From Arthrobacter sp. NicSoilB8 (GTDB lineage Bacteria > Actinomycetota > Actinomycetes > Actinomycetales > Micrococcaceae), in the NCBI RefSeq assembly GCF_019977355.1, contig NZ_AP024655.1, positions 4,464,001 through 4,528,000 on the forward strand: DNA of 64,000 bases. Reading direction: 5' to 3'. The notes under the pieces were generated by a model. The model had not been told where the DNA came from and made no database searches. It worked only from the letters and a program-made list of their open reading frames with translations. A program made the translations under genes and the position numbers. Positions 53,236-61,741 of the stretch are shown here, in pieces (the stretch's first letter is position 1; each line of letters opens with the position of its first letter).

Positions 53236-55149
53236 TTAGCGGCTGCGGCGTTCGTTCGATGCCGGGGCGGACGCGCGGCGGGGGCCGCCGGTGCGTGCCG
53301 GACGGCCTTCGCTGGAGCGGCCGTTGCCGCCGCCTGCGTAGGATCCGCCCGAGGTGCCGCCGGTGTTCGAGGACCACACAGCCGCGCTGGCTCCGGTCTT
53401 GCTTCCAGCGGGCTTGGCGCCGGCCGCTGCACGCTGGCCGGTTGCCGGGCGTCCGTTGCGCTGGCCGCCGGCCGTGGCACCCGTGCGGGGTGCGCCACCG
53501 GTACGGGGTGCACCGCTGCGGGGAGCACCGCTGCGGGGAGCCGAAGCGCCCCGGGCGTCGCCGCGTCCTTCTGCGGCGCGGCCGTCTGAACCACGGCCCG
53601 CAGCGGCGCGGCCGCCGGCGGCCGGAACATCGTTGTGGTGCGCGTAAGCGGTGGTGCGGCCGCGGCCGCGCGCATTCCGGCGCTCGGCGCGCTCGGCCTC
53701 GGCGCGGTCCTCGTTCCTCTCCGCGACGCGCTCTGCAGCGTTGCGGGCAGCGGCCTGGCCTTCATAGGCCACAGCGCGGCGCTCGGCCCGCGGCAGATCG
53801 GTGCGGGGAGCCTCGGCTCCGACGCGTCCGCGTCCGCCACGCCCGCCGCGGCCACCCGCAGTGGGTGCAGCCTGGCGGCGTGCGCGTTTGCGCTCGGCGT
53901 TGGCGCCGGTCGAGGTGCCGCCGCCCTGCTGCGCGGCCTTGGCGGCCAGCAGTGCGGCGCGGGTCCGCGGATCGATCTTGTCTGCCATTTCGCCGACCAG
54001 CTCGGCAACCAGCGGCGAGTTGGCGGTGACGCGCTCGAAGTTGACCTCGACGCCGGCCGCCTTCATGAGCTTCTTGACGTCGGACTGCTGCTCCGGCAGG
54101 GTCAGGGTCACCACGGTGCCGTCCGAACCGGCGCGGGCGGTACGGCCCGAGCGGTGCAGGTACGCCTTGTGCTCCGTGGGCGGATCGACGTGGATGACCA
54201 GTTCGACGTCGTCGACGTGGACACCGCGGGCGGCGACGTCGGTAGCGACCAGGACGCGGACCTCGCCGGAGGAGAACTCTGCCAGGTTGCGGTCACGGGC
54301 GTTCTGCGAAAGGTTGCCGTGAAGGTCGACGGCAGGGATGCCGGCGTCGGTCAGGGTCTTGGCCAGCTTGCGGGCGTGGTGCTTGGTGCGCAGGAAGAGC
54401 ACCCGGCGGCCGGCCCCCGAGGCGAGCTCAACGATCAGCTGCTTCTTGACGGTCTGGTCGTTGACCACGAGCACGTGGTGCTCCATGGTGGTGACCGCGG
54501 CCTGGGACTCATCCACGGCGTGGGTCAGCGGGTTGGACAGGTAACGCTGGACGATCTTGTCCACGCCGTTGTCCAGGGTGGCCGAGAACAGCAGGCGCTG
54601 GCCCTGGCTGGGGGTCATGTCCATGAGCTTCTTGACGACCGGCAGGAACCCGAGGTCGGCCATGTGGTCGGCCTCGTCCAGGACGGTTATCTCGACACCC
54701 TCGAGGGTGAGGATGCGCTGGCGGATCAGGTCCTCCAGGCGGCCGGGGCAGGCGATGACGATATCGACGCCGGCGCGCAGCGCCTTTTCCTGGCGGGCCT
54801 GGGAGATGCCGCCGTAGATCACGGTGGTGTTCAGGCCCATGGCCTTGGCCATCGGCTCGATGGTGGCGTTGATCTGGGTGGCCAGTTCACGGGTCGGCGC
54901 GAGGACCAGGCCCATCGGGCGGCCGGGCTTGCGGAAGTGCTTGGCTTCCCGCTCAGCGAGTCGTGCGACAAGCGGGATGGCGAAGGCGATGGTCTTGCCG
55001 GAGCCGGTGCGGCCGCGGCCCAGGACGTCGCGTCCGGCCAGGGTGTCCGGGAGGGTCTTGACCTGGATGGGGAACGGCTCGACGATTCCCTGGGCGGTGA
55101 GGGTGTCGGCAAGGGCCTTGGGCGTGCCGAGGGCAGCAAATGTAGTCAT
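53236..55149 (-). CDS. DEAD-box RNA helicase
   Basis: A 637-residue helicase. The core (residues 1-370 or so) has the Q motif, TGSGKT, PTRELATQ, DEAD (VLDEADHMAD), SAT, and HRSGRTAR. The C-terminal 230 residues are Arg/Gly/Ala-rich low complexity, as in RhlE- and CsdA-like proteins that bind structured RNA and aid ribosome assembly in the cold. ATG 55149 is taken; TTG 55158 three codons earlier is possible. The leader upstream is more than 100 bases. Confidence 0.92.
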   Translation of the reverse strand: MTTFAALGTPKALADTLTAQGIVEPFPIQVKTLPDTLAGRDVLGRGRTGSGKTIAFAIPLVARLAEREAKHFRKPGRPMGLVLAPTRELATQINATIEPMAKAMGLNTTVIYGGISQARQEKALRAGVDIVIACPGRLEDLIRQRILTLEGVEITVLDEADHMADLGFLPVVKKLMDMTPSQGQRLLFSATLDNGVDKIVQRYLSNPLTHAVDESQAAVTTMEHHVLVVNDQTVKKQLIVELASGAGRRVLFLRTKHHARKLAKTLTDAGIPAVDLHGNLSQNARDRNLAEFSSGEVRVLVATDVAARGVHVDDVELVIHVDPPTEHKAYLHRSGRTARAGSDGTVVTLTLPEQQSDVKKLMKAAGVEVNFERVTANSPLVAELVGEMADKIDPRTRAALLAAKAAQQGGGTSTGANAERKRARRQAAPTAGGRGGRGGRGRVGAEAPRTDLPRAERRAVAYEGQAAARNAAERVAERNEDRAEAERAERRNARGRGRTTAYAHHNDVPAAGGRAAAGRGSDGRAAEGRGDARGASAPRSGAPRSGAPRTGGAPRTGATAGGQRNGRPATGQRAAAGAKPAGSKTGASAAVWSSNTGGTSGGSYAGGGNGRSSEGRPARTGGPRRASAPASNERRSR

Positions 55150-55492
55150 GAGTTTCAAGGTCTTTCAGGCGGTATCCATGCGGATATCGGCCCCCGGTGC
55201 CGGTTGGCCCAGGGGTTCGCCGAAGAAAAGTCAGGTGATCAACCGGGCTGCTGCCAAACTTCAGCAAACGGCCGCCGGGACCAAATGGAACGCGTTCATC
55301 GACGCAGGATGTGCCTCTCACATGAAAAAAACCCACTCCCTGCGGCGGAATCCTGGGGAATCCGGCAGGGGATCCGGTTGACGGACCGAAGCCGGTCAAT
55401 CGCATCCAAAGTGGGCATCACTGCACATCAAGTTTGACCACTCTACCATCCGGCAGGGCCGGGTCCTGTATCCATGGCCGCCGGCGAGGCTC
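55150..55492 (-). other. Helicase leader with an upstream terminator
   Basis: About 340 bases without a gene lie between the DEAD-box helicase and the small gene at 55493. On the minus strand, CCCTGCCGG and CCGCCGCAGGG can pair, then AGTGGG and seven T residues follow (plus coordinates 55324-55371); this looks like the terminator of the 109-residue gene. The remaining 170 or so bases before the helicase would be its promoter and untranslated leader, as is common for cold-inducible helicases. Confidence 0.45.
55324..55371 (-). terminator. Intrinsic terminator after the 109-residue gene
   Basis: On the minus strand a GC-rich hairpin with arms CCCTGC and GCAGGG (plus inner CGG/CCG pairs) is followed after a short gap by TTTTTTT. 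It lies about 120 bases past the stop codon at 55493 and before the helicase start. Confidence 0.55.
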
Positions 55493-55822
55493 CTAGCCCG
55501 CCAGGCTGGGGGCTTGGAACAGCGGCATATGGGGCGAGGGGGCGGCCGTTCGTGCGGTCGCGCGGGCGGCCGTCTGGGACACCTCCTGTGACGCCGCCTT
55601 GGCCGTGCCCGGGTCTGCCGCCCGCAGGATCACGAGCGCCTCGGCATCGATCAGGCGGCGCGTTCCCGTCCGGGAATCCAGGATCCAAAACAGGTCCACG
55701 GCCGTGACCGTCTGGGTCACCGTGCCCCGATGGAAGAGCTTGCCGTTGTGCCAGGCCTCGATCTCGTCCCCCACATTCAGCTCACTGGAGTGGCGGATGT
55801 GCCGTGCTTCTTCAACGTCCAT
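55493..55822 (-). CDS. 109-residue protein of unknown function
   Basis: From MDVEEARHIRHSSELNVGDEIEAWHNGKLFHRGTVTQTVTAVDLFWILD the protein reads as a small beta-rich domain, then an Ala/Thr-rich tail. The pattern (basic/aromatic strands around VGDEIEAWHNGKLFHRG) resembles an SH3-like or Tudor-like barrel, which is a guess. The start at 55822 has GGGAAGG eight bases before it; upstream in-frame Met codons at 55909 and 55843 are possible but poorly supported. Confidence 0.6.
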   Translation of the reverse strand: MDVEEARHIRHSSELNVGDEIEAWHNGKLFHRGTVTQTVTAVDLFWILDSRTGTRRLIDAEALVILRAADPGTAKAASQEVSQTAARATARTAAPSPHMPLFQAPSLAG

Positions 55823-56092
55823 GATCATTGCCTTCCCCAGCATTTCAAGGTCTCGTGCCCAGCATTCACGACGCAAGTTTCGAAATCGTTTCCACAGCGT
55901 GATTTCCATGTGTCTGGTTGCCTGCGCCGCGGCCTTGAAGGACGGCTGCAGGGTCGGCGCCCGGCGGCCACCGCTACTGGTGGTCACTGCTGTTGGAGGG
56001 CACTGCTGCTGTTGCCCCTGTCGCTGTTGACCGCCCTTGCGTCCGGGAGGAGCATGGTTGGCGGGCAGGGCGATGAGAGGAGGCGGGACACG
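55823..56092. other. Divergent intergenic region, no feature identified
   Basis: These 270 bases separate the minus-strand small gene from the methyltransferase pair. Short CTGCTGTTG-like repeats near 55988-56030 are the only structure I notice. Confidence 0.4.
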
Positions 56093-57118
56093 ATGCCGGG
56101 GATAGTCGCCGCTGGCTCCTTTCGGGCCATCCAAGTGCTGTTATTGCCCATCGGGACCGCCGGATACGTCGCGGCCATCCCCCGGCTGCTCGCGTACAGC
56201 CGGCGCGCGGGCGTATCGGCCACGGTGCTGTCGTCCCTCTACACGCGCTACATGCAGCACCGCCTCGAAACGAGGCCCGATGTCCCGGCGGCCCGGCTCA
56301 TGGCGGTCATGCCGAACGTGTCCCAGGAAGGGTTCCGGCTAGAGACCGCCCCCACCCTCGTGGGCCACCTGCTGACCGGCTATGTTCCCAGGATCTACCG
56401 CTATCCGTACCCGGGACAGGCCCCCATGCGCCATCACCCGACGGCACGGACCAGCCTTTACGATGCCGCCCTCCGGCGGCATCTGGGCAGAATTGACCAG
56501 CTCGTGGTCCTTGGCGCGGGATTCGACACCCGGGCGTTCCGGCTAACACCGGAGGACCGCGTACGATGCTTTGAAATCGACATGCCCCGGACCCAGGCAT
56601 ACAAGCTCGGGATGCTCCAGAAAGCGGGCCTGTCGACGCGCCAGGCCACATATGTGTCCGCGGATTTCGAGACTGAGGATTGGATGGAGAAGCTTGTGGC
56701 GGCGGGGTTCGACCCCGGCAAGCCCTCGTTCTTTCTGTGGGAAGCGGTGACCATGTACCTGGACCGTGCCTCGGTCGAGGCGACCCTGCGCAGGATCGCC
56801 GGTACCGCCGCCGGAAGCGTGGTGGCCTTTGACTACTTCTCCAAGGACATCGTCGCCTCCAAGTCGCCCTACATGAGGTATGCCCGGGCCACGGCGAAAT
56901 ACGCCGGCGAGCCGCTGACGTTCGGCATCGACAACAGTCCCCCGGCCCGCAAGAGCGCCGCGGACTTTGTCGGGGCCTTCGGGCTGGCCCTCGAGGAGCA
57001 CCGGAATTTCGGCCGGGAAACCCGACGCCGGCCCGCGCCGGCAGGGTTCGTCACCGCCGTCGTGCCTGCAAACAGACAGCGAAACCCGGCGAACCGCCGC
57101 GATGAGGGGACACCATGA
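56093..57118 (+). CDS. PPM-family (leucine-carboxyl-type) SAM methyltransferase
   Basis: A 341-residue protein of the PPM/LCMT methyltransferase group, common in actinobacteria: LDQLVVLGAGFDTRAFRL-like motif I (QLVVLGAGFDTRAFRL), FEIDMPRTQAYK, and WEAVTMYLDRASVEATLRRIA. It contains one hydrophobic N-terminal segment (IQVLLLPIGTAGYVAAIPRLLAY). The methyl acceptor is unknown. The start at 56093 has a GGAGG site nine bases before; ATG 56054 is an in-frame alternative. It overlaps the next gene by ATGA. Confidence 0.82.
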   Translation: MPGIVAAGSFRAIQVLLLPIGTAGYVAAIPRLLAYSRRAGVSATVLSSLYTRYMQHRLETRPDVPAARLMAVMPNVSQEGFRLETAPTLVGHLLTGYVPRIYRYPYPGQAPMRHHPTARTSLYDAALRRHLGRIDQLVVLGAGFDTRAFRLTPEDRVRCFEIDMPRTQAYKLGMLQKAGLSTRQATYVSADFETEDWMEKLVAAGFDPGKPSFFLWEAVTMYLDRASVEATLRRIAGTAAGSVVAFDYFSKDIVASKSPYMRYARATAKYAGEPLTFGIDNSPPARKSAADFVGAFGLALEEHRNFGRETRRRPAPAGFVTAVVPANRQRNPANRRDEGTP

Positions 57119-57792
57119 CAAAACACAGCCACCAGGACGACGCGGCCGATCCCGGGGTGCCCGGCACCGCGGCCAGGATGTGGGACGAGAAGTACAGCAG
57201 CCGCCCCAGGATGTGGAGCGGGCAGCCGAATCCGCAGCTCATCGCGGAGGCGGCGCATCTGCCGCCCGGCGAGGCCCTGGACCTGGGCTGCGGGGAAGGA
57301 GCGGACGCCATCTGGCTCGCCGCCCGCGGCTGGGCCGTGACGGCCCTGGATGTCTCCGCCGTCGCCCTCGAACGGGCTGCCGAGCACGCCCGGGAACGGG
57401 GCCAGGACGCCAACATCGAGTGGGTGCAGCGGGACCTCGCCACATGGGTTCCGGACCGGTTGTTCGACCTTGTCACGGCCCAGTTCCTGCATTCGACCCA
57501 GATGCCGTGGCAGCAGGCACTGCAGCTCGCCGCGGCCGCGGTGCGGACCGGCGGGACGCTGCTGATCGTCGGCCACCATCCCGACGGGCTGCCTCCCTGG
57601 GGCGAGCACCATGACCATGCCCCGGAGAAGTTCTTCACCGCCGAGGACCTTGCCCGTGAGCTCCGGATCGAGGAGCCTCAGTGGCGGGCGGAGGTCCTGG
57701 ACAGCCGGCATCGCAGCGTCGTCGGCCCCGAGGGCGAGGCGGTGTCCCTCACCGACGCCGTGCTCCGCGCCACGCGGCTGGCGGCCCAGTAG
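57115..57792 (+). CDS. Class I SAM methyltransferase, tellurite/thiol-type
   Basis: A 225-residue methyltransferase with motif I ALDLGCGEGADAIWLAARGW and VTALDVSAVALERA, and a small-molecule-type layout (WDEKYSSRPRMWSGQPN at the N-terminus), similar to TehB- and thiopurine-methyltransferase-like enzymes. Overlap with the preceding gene by ATGA suggests the two methyltransferases act in one process, which is unidentified. Confidence 0.85.
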   Translation: MTKHSHQDDAADPGVPGTAARMWDEKYSSRPRMWSGQPNPQLIAEAAHLPPGEALDLGCGEGADAIWLAARGWAVTALDVSAVALERAAEHARERGQDANIEWVQRDLATWVPDRLFDLVTAQFLHSTQMPWQQALQLAAAAVRTGGTLLIVGHHPDGLPPWGEHHDHAPEKFFTAEDLARELRIEEPQWRAEVLDSRHRSVVGPEGEAVSLTDAVLRATRLAAQ

Positions 57793-57816
57793 GCCGCCGA
57801 AACCGCCGGGGCTGCA

Positions 57817-57832
57817 TGTGATGCAGCTCACT
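57817..57832 (+). promoter_or_regulatory. CRP/GlxR-like binding site upstream of the Asp23 operon
   Basis: TGTGATGCAGCTCACT matches the TGTGA-N6-TCACA palindrome bound by CRP-family regulators (GlxR in corynebacteria) with one mismatch. It lies about 107 bases before the Asp23 start and may tie the operon to cAMP or carbon status. Confidence 0.5.
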
Positions 57833-57923
57833 CCAGTTCGACCGTGAGGATTTCCGCTCCGGGCCCGTCTTACCCATGACGGCGCCACAGAGCGTCTTCC
57901 TCAATCGATCAGGAGTGATTGCC

Positions 57924-58448
57924 TTGACCACCCAGACGCACACCCCGGCCGACGTCCAGAGCCAGGCCGGCCCGGCGGCCGCGGCGAAGGCCACCGCCGT
58001 GAAGGTGCCCGCCGCGGAGACCCCCGCGCCGGGCGCGCCCGCTCCGGCTTCAGGCAGTGACGGCCGCGGCGCGACCACCGTTGCAGACGGCGTCGTGGCA
58101 AAGATCGCCGGCATCGCGATCCAGGAAATCGAAGGAGTGCACGCCCTCGGCGGCGGAGCGGCCCGCGCCCTGGGAACCCTGCGTGAAAAGGTCGGCCAGA
58201 AGGACCTCACCCAGGGCGTCAGCGTGGAGGTCGGGCAAACCCAGGTGGCGGTCGACGTCACCCTGGTGGTCGAGTACCCGCATCCCCTCCAGCAGGTGGC
58301 GGACAGCGCCCGCGACGCCGTCTACACGGCCATCGAAGACCTCGTCGGCATGGAGGTGACGGAAGTCAACATCACCATCACGGACATCCACGTGCCTTCC
58401 GAGGATGAAGACTCCGACGGCGCCCGGACCGAGCCGAGGGTGGCTTGA
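57924..58448 (+). CDS. Asp23/Gls24 family envelope stress protein
   Basis: The Asp23 domain covers about residues 45-160 (GATTVADGVVAKIAGIAIQEIEGVHALGGGAARALGTLREKVGQKDLTQGVSVEVGQTQVAVDVTLVVEYPHPLQQVADSARDAVYTAIEDLVGMEVTEVNITITDIHV), behind an Ala/Pro/Thr-rich N-terminus. Asp23 proteins sit at the inner face of the membrane in staphylococci and respond to cell-wall stress. I place the start at TTG 57924 because GGAG lies 8 bases before it; ATG 57876 is the alternative. The gene is the first of a string of overlapping genes. Confidence 0.85.
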   Translation: MTTQTHTPADVQSQAGPAAAAKATAVKVPAAETPAPGAPAPASGSDGRGATTVADGVVAKIAGIAIQEIEGVHALGGGAARALGTLREKVGQKDLTQGVSVEVGQTQVAVDVTLVVEYPHPLQQVADSARDAVYTAIEDLVGMEVTEVNITITDIHVPSEDEDSDGARTEPRVA

Positions 58449-58636
58449 GCCCCACGCTGGCCGGCCTGGCCATCGGAGCCGCCCCGGCCGTCGTCGCCCT
58501 GGCGTTCGGTTTCTGGGGTCGCCTGCTCACCGCGCTCTTCATGGGGGTGGGGGCCGCGCTGGGCCGCACGGTCGAGGGACGACTGGATCTAGGCGGAGTT
58601 CTGGACGCCCTGCGCGGCAAGCGCTCCTCCACGTGA
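58445..58636 (+). CDS. Small membrane protein, DUF2273-like
   Basis: A 63-residue protein with a TTG start overlapping the previous stop (TTGA). It is mainly two hydrophobic helices (GLAIGAAPAVVALAFGFWGRLLTALFMGVGAALG) and a short Arg-rich end. Asp23 clusters in Gram-positive bacteria often contain a DUF2273 protein of this size and topology. Confidence 0.72.
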   Translation: MSPTLAGLAIGAAPAVVALAFGFWGRLLTALFMGVGAALGRTVEGRLDLGGVLDALRGKRSST

Positions 58637-59019
58637 CGCGGGCGGGATATACCCGGATCACCCCGGCAGCCCTCAGGCACACCATCGAGACGATTGCGGC
58701 CCGCGCCTTCGGCGTCCCGGGGTCCAAGGTCACGGCATCCCTGGAGGATGATTCGGGCCGGCTCGGCGCGACGGTCTCCGTACAGCTGGCGCTCCCGCCG
58801 CTTCTGGGCCCCCGCCAAGGGCTCGGCGGCGGTACCGTCTTCGACCGGTCCCGGGCGGCCCGGGCCACCATCATCGCCCGCGGCCTGGAGCTCACCGGCC
58901 GGAAACTGGGCTGGGTCGACATCCGGCTCGGCGGGGCCCGGCGGCCCGCCATCGCCGCCAGGGTGGACGGGACGGCCGGAAGGCCACACCGGAACCACAT
59001 CGAAAGGAACGTCGCGTGA
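58633..59019 (+). CDS. Asp23-like short protein
   Basis: A 128-residue protein starting at GTG (GTGA overlap with the previous gene). The segment LRHTIETIAARAFGVPGSKVTASLEDDSGRLGATVSVQLALP has the helix-strand order of a shortened Asp23 fold. It has no signal peptide or membrane segment. Assignment is by weak similarity and operon context. Confidence 0.65.
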   Translation: MTRAGYTRITPAALRHTIETIAARAFGVPGSKVTASLEDDSGRLGATVSVQLALPPLLGPRQGLGGGTVFDRSRAARATIIARGLELTGRKLGWVDIRLGGARRPAIAARVDGTAGRPHRNHIERNVA

Positions 59020-59597
59020 GCCAGGACCGAGCCATCCGGCGCCTCGTCCGCAGGGAGACGCACTCCTCCCGGGCCGGGGCCTCCGTCCTGACCTCCGGCG
59101 TCCTCGCCGCCGTCTTCCTCTGGCTTGCCCTCGAATCCGCTCTGGCCCTGCTTCAGGAAAACCCGCTCCTGGCCAGTCCCGACCGGCTGGGCCGGTGGCT
59201 CGCCGGCGTGCCGGCCAACACCCTCCCGGCCGGGCTGACTGCCGCCGGCGCCGGTCTGGCGGTTCTGGGCCTGGTGCTGCTCGCAGCCGCAATAACGCCG
59301 GGCCGCCGGGCCCGGCACGCCGTCCACAGCGCCCGGAGCGCCGTGGTGGTCGATGGCGAGGTCATCGCCTCCGCAGTGTCCCGGCGGGCCCGCCTCGCCG
59401 CGGGGCTGGCACCCGGGCAGGTCACCACCACGGTGGGCAAGCGGGCCGTCCGGGTCCTGGTGCGTCCGACGTCGGGCGTTTCCGTGGACCGGAACGCGGT
59501 CGCCGCCGCGGTTCGCGACGAACTGGCCGCATACGCGTTGGACCGCCCTATCGCACCGACAATCCACATCGTGAGGGAAGGGGCGCTGGGGCAATGA
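59016..59597 (+). CDS. Two-helix membrane protein, DUF6286-like
   Basis: A 193-residue protein with a basic N-terminus, two membrane helices (VLTSGVLAAVFLWLALESALALL and LTAAGAGLAVLGLVLLAAAITPG) and a cytoplasmic C-terminal domain that resembles an Asp23/AmaP-type fold (VVVDGEVIASAVSRRARLAAGLAPGQVTTTVGKRAVRVLVRP). GTGA and ATGA overlaps on both sides place it firmly in the operon. Confidence 0.75.
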   Translation: MSQDRAIRRLVRRETHSSRAGASVLTSGVLAAVFLWLALESALALLQENPLLASPDRLGRWLAGVPANTLPAGLTAAGAGLAVLGLVLLAAAITPGRRARHAVHSARSAVVVDGEVIASAVSRRARLAAGLAPGQVTTTVGKRAVRVLVRPTSGVSVDRNAVAAAVRDELAAYALDRPIAPTIHIVREGALGQ

Positions 59598-60238
59598 GCC
59601 AGACCAACAGGGCATTGAACCGGATCCTGCTGGCCCTGGCCGGGCTCATGCTGATCGCGGCCGGCGCCGCTACGGCCGGCGCCGGGATCCTGCCGGACGC
59701 TGCGGCCGCGTGGGCAGCCACCGGTTCCTCCCTCGTGGACCAGACCGGCAGCCTCCTCGCCTCGGCACCGCTCCCGGGCCCCGCCCGCAGTTGGTGGGCT
59801 GTTGCCGGAGTCGCCGCGCTCGTCCTGGCGGCCGGACTCGGCATCGCCTGGCTCGCGTCGCAGGGCGGCGGCCGGACGCACCGCGTCGGCAGGGAAACCG
59901 ACGGCGGCCGCGGCACCACCGTCGTCGAAACCGGGCTCATCTCGGCGGCCGTCACCGAAGCCCTCGCCGGCAACCGCCTCGTGCTTGGCACCTCAGTCTC
60001 GGCCTGGGAAGTCAAGGGCGAACCGGGGCTCCGGCTGCGGATTCGGGCACGGCAGGGGGCATCCCCCCGGGACATCGCCAACACCGCCGACGAACTGGTC
60101 CAGGGGATTGACGCGTTGCTGGGCCATCCGCTTCCGGTTCTGGTCCGAATCACCAGTGGCACCAGAACCAGGGTGGCTGTACCCGGTCGCGCCCGCGAGC
60201 CCGGCTCGACGGACGTACCGCTGCACCGCATCACCTAG
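59594..60238 (+). CDS. AmaP-like membrane anchor of the Asp23 complex
   Basis: A 214-residue protein with two membrane helices (about residues 10-33 and 68-90) and a soluble C-terminal domain (VETGLISAAVTEALAGNRLVLGTSVSAWEVKGEPGLRLRIRARQGASPRDIANTADELVQGIDALLG). This is the layout of AmaP, which holds Asp23 at the membrane in Staphylococcus. The ATG overlaps the previous stop. A much longer open frame from 58694 exists but runs through two real genes. Confidence 0.78.
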   Translation: MSQTNRALNRILLALAGLMLIAAGAATAGAGILPDAAAAWAATGSSLVDQTGSLLASAPLPGPARSWWAVAGVAALVLAAGLGIAWLASQGGGRTHRVGRETDGGRGTTVVETGLISAAVTEALAGNRLVLGTSVSAWEVKGEPGLRLRIRARQGASPRDIANTADELVQGIDALLGHPLPVLVRITSGTRTRVAVPGRAREPGSTDVPLHRIT

Positions 60239-60260
60239 ACATGACAGGAAAGGAAACATC

Positions 60261-60491
60261 ATGGGAATCGACGACAAGGTCAACAACACGGTCATCCACC
60301 ACATCGGTGCCGCCAAAGAAGGCGCCGGCAAAGTGACGGGCAACCAGGACCTCCAGCGCGAAGGCCAGCATGAGCAGGCCCAGGCCAAGCTGCAGGAGCC
60401 CGGCGAACGGGTCAAGGACGCCGCGGCCGACATCGGAGTAAACATCAAAGACGCCGCGCGGAGGCTCAAGGACGGCTTCAGGAAGGAGTAG
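60261..60491 (+). CDS. CsbD family stress protein
   Basis: A 76-residue hydrophilic helical protein: VIHHIGAAKEGAGKVTGNQDLQREGQHEQAQAKLQEPGERVKDAA. It has the GxxKExxGKxxGNxxLExEGxxxxAxGK-like motif of CsbD proteins, which are made under general stress. A GGAAAGGAA site precedes the ATG at 60261. Confidence 0.9.
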   Translation: MGIDDKVNNTVIHHIGAAKEGAGKVTGNQDLQREGQHEQAQAKLQEPGERVKDAAADIGVNIKDAARRLKDGFRKE

Positions 60492-60530
60492 CCCGCACGA
60501 AATCCCCGCGATGAAAGCAGAGAAAAGCGC

Positions 60531-61118
60531 GTGGCAGGTTCACCCTCGGCGCCCCATCAGCTGGACCTTGCGGCCGACGCCCTGCTGGTGGGACGGGCCG
60601 CCGACGGCGATACGGCAGCATTTGAGGCACTCGCCCGGCGGCACGGCCCGCTCATGCGGGCCTGCGCCCGCCGCCTGACGGGCTCCCTCGCCGACGCCGA
60701 CGACGTCGTGCAGGAATCGCTGATGCAGGCCTGGAAGCAACTCGACACCCTGCGCGACGGCGAGGCCGTGAAGGGCTGGCTGCTGCGCATTACCGGCAGC
60801 CGCAGCATCGACCACCTGCGCCGGCGGCGGAACCATTCGGACCTCGGCGGTCTCGACCACCGGCTGGAGGCCGGTGCGGGAAACGCCCACCGGGACCACC
60901 CCGAACACGCCGCCCTGAGCGGTTCCCGGATGGACGCCCTCAAGGCCGCCCTTGCCGCCCTTCCCGAGGAACAGCGCCGCTGCTGGGTGCTGAAGGCGTT
61001 CAATGACCAAAGCTACGAGGAAATTGCGCAAACCTTGAACATCAGCACTGCCAGCGTCCGCGGCCGCCTGGCCCGGGCACGCATCACCCTGGCCCGCGAA
61101 ATGGAGGACTGGCGATGA
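60531..61118 (+). CDS. ECF-type RNA polymerase sigma factor
   Basis: A 195-residue sigma-70-family factor with region 2 (LARRHGPLMRACARRLTGSLADADDVVQESLMQAWKQLDTLRDGEAVKGWLLRITGSRSIDHLRRRRN) and region 4 (ALAALPEEQRRCWVLKAFNDQSYEEIAQTLNISTASVRGRLARAR). Regions 3 and 1.1 are absent, which places it in group IV. The stop overlaps the anti-sigma gene by ATGA. It likely controls the envelope stress operon in which it sits, but no promoter motif was tested. Confidence 0.93.
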   Translation: MAGSPSAPHQLDLAADALLVGRAADGDTAAFEALARRHGPLMRACARRLTGSLADADDVVQESLMQAWKQLDTLRDGEAVKGWLLRITGSRSIDHLRRRRNHSDLGGLDHRLEAGAGNAHRDHPEHAALSGSRMDALKAALAALPEEQRRCWVLKAFNDQSYEEIAQTLNISTASVRGRLARARITLAREMEDWR

Positions 61119-61741
61119 GCACCCCCGGCGACATGCTTAGCTGCGGGCACAGCCTGGCAGACCTGAGCGAATATCTGGACACCGGACAGATCGGCGATCC
61201 CGGGCACCTAGCAGAATGTCCCGAATGCCAGTCCGGCCTGACATCCCTGCGCAGGCTCTCCGCCCTCGGCGACGAACTGCTCGATGCCGACATCGCCGCG
61301 GCCGGCAGCGGAAACGAGAACTGGATGAAGGCCATTCTGGGCAACCTGCGCCTGGAATTGCGGCCGGGCAGGAGCATCCCGCTGCGCGCCGACACCCCTG
61401 GCGACGTCCTCACCGAGACCGAGGGCTCGATTTCGGCGCTGATCCGTTCCGTTGCCGATTCGCTTCCCGGTACGGCCGCCGGAAAGTGCCGCCTGTACGG
61501 GGACGTCACTGAGCCCGGGGCCCCCATCACCGTGGGCGTCGACCTCGCTGTCGTGTATGGGCATCCGCTGGAACAGCGCGCCGCCACGCTCCGCTGGGAG
61601 TTGGCCGCGGCCCTTGCCCGGCAGACGGAACTGAACATCACGGCGATTGATGTCACGATCACCGATGTCCTGGAGCCCCGGAATCCGGAGGCCGGCTCCC
61701 CCGCATCCGGCGGCCCATCGACTCCACAGGAGACGCCATGA
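61115..61741 (+). CDS. Anti-sigma zinc finger fused to an Asp23 domain
   Basis: The N-terminus has the ZAS motif HLAECPEC (His31, Cys35, Cys38), with an earlier Cys10, the anti-sigma zinc-finger signature; residues 115-185 form an Asp23 domain (VTEPGAPITVGVDLAVVYGHPLEQRAATLRWELAAALARQTELNITAIDVTITDVLEP) closely related to the protein at 57924. There is no membrane helix. A sigma-sequestering domain on an envelope-stress domain suggests that the Asp23 complex state is sensed directly. That mechanism is inference; the fused architecture is visible. Confidence 0.82.
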   Translation: MSTPGDMLSCGHSLADLSEYLDTGQIGDPGHLAECPECQSGLTSLRRLSALGDELLDADIAAAGSGNENWMKAILGNLRLELRPGRSIPLRADTPGDVLTETEGSISALIRSVADSLPGTAAGKCRLYGDVTEPGAPITVGVDLAVVYGHPLEQRAATLRWELAAALARQTELNITAIDVTITDVLEPRNPEAGSPASGGPSTPQETP

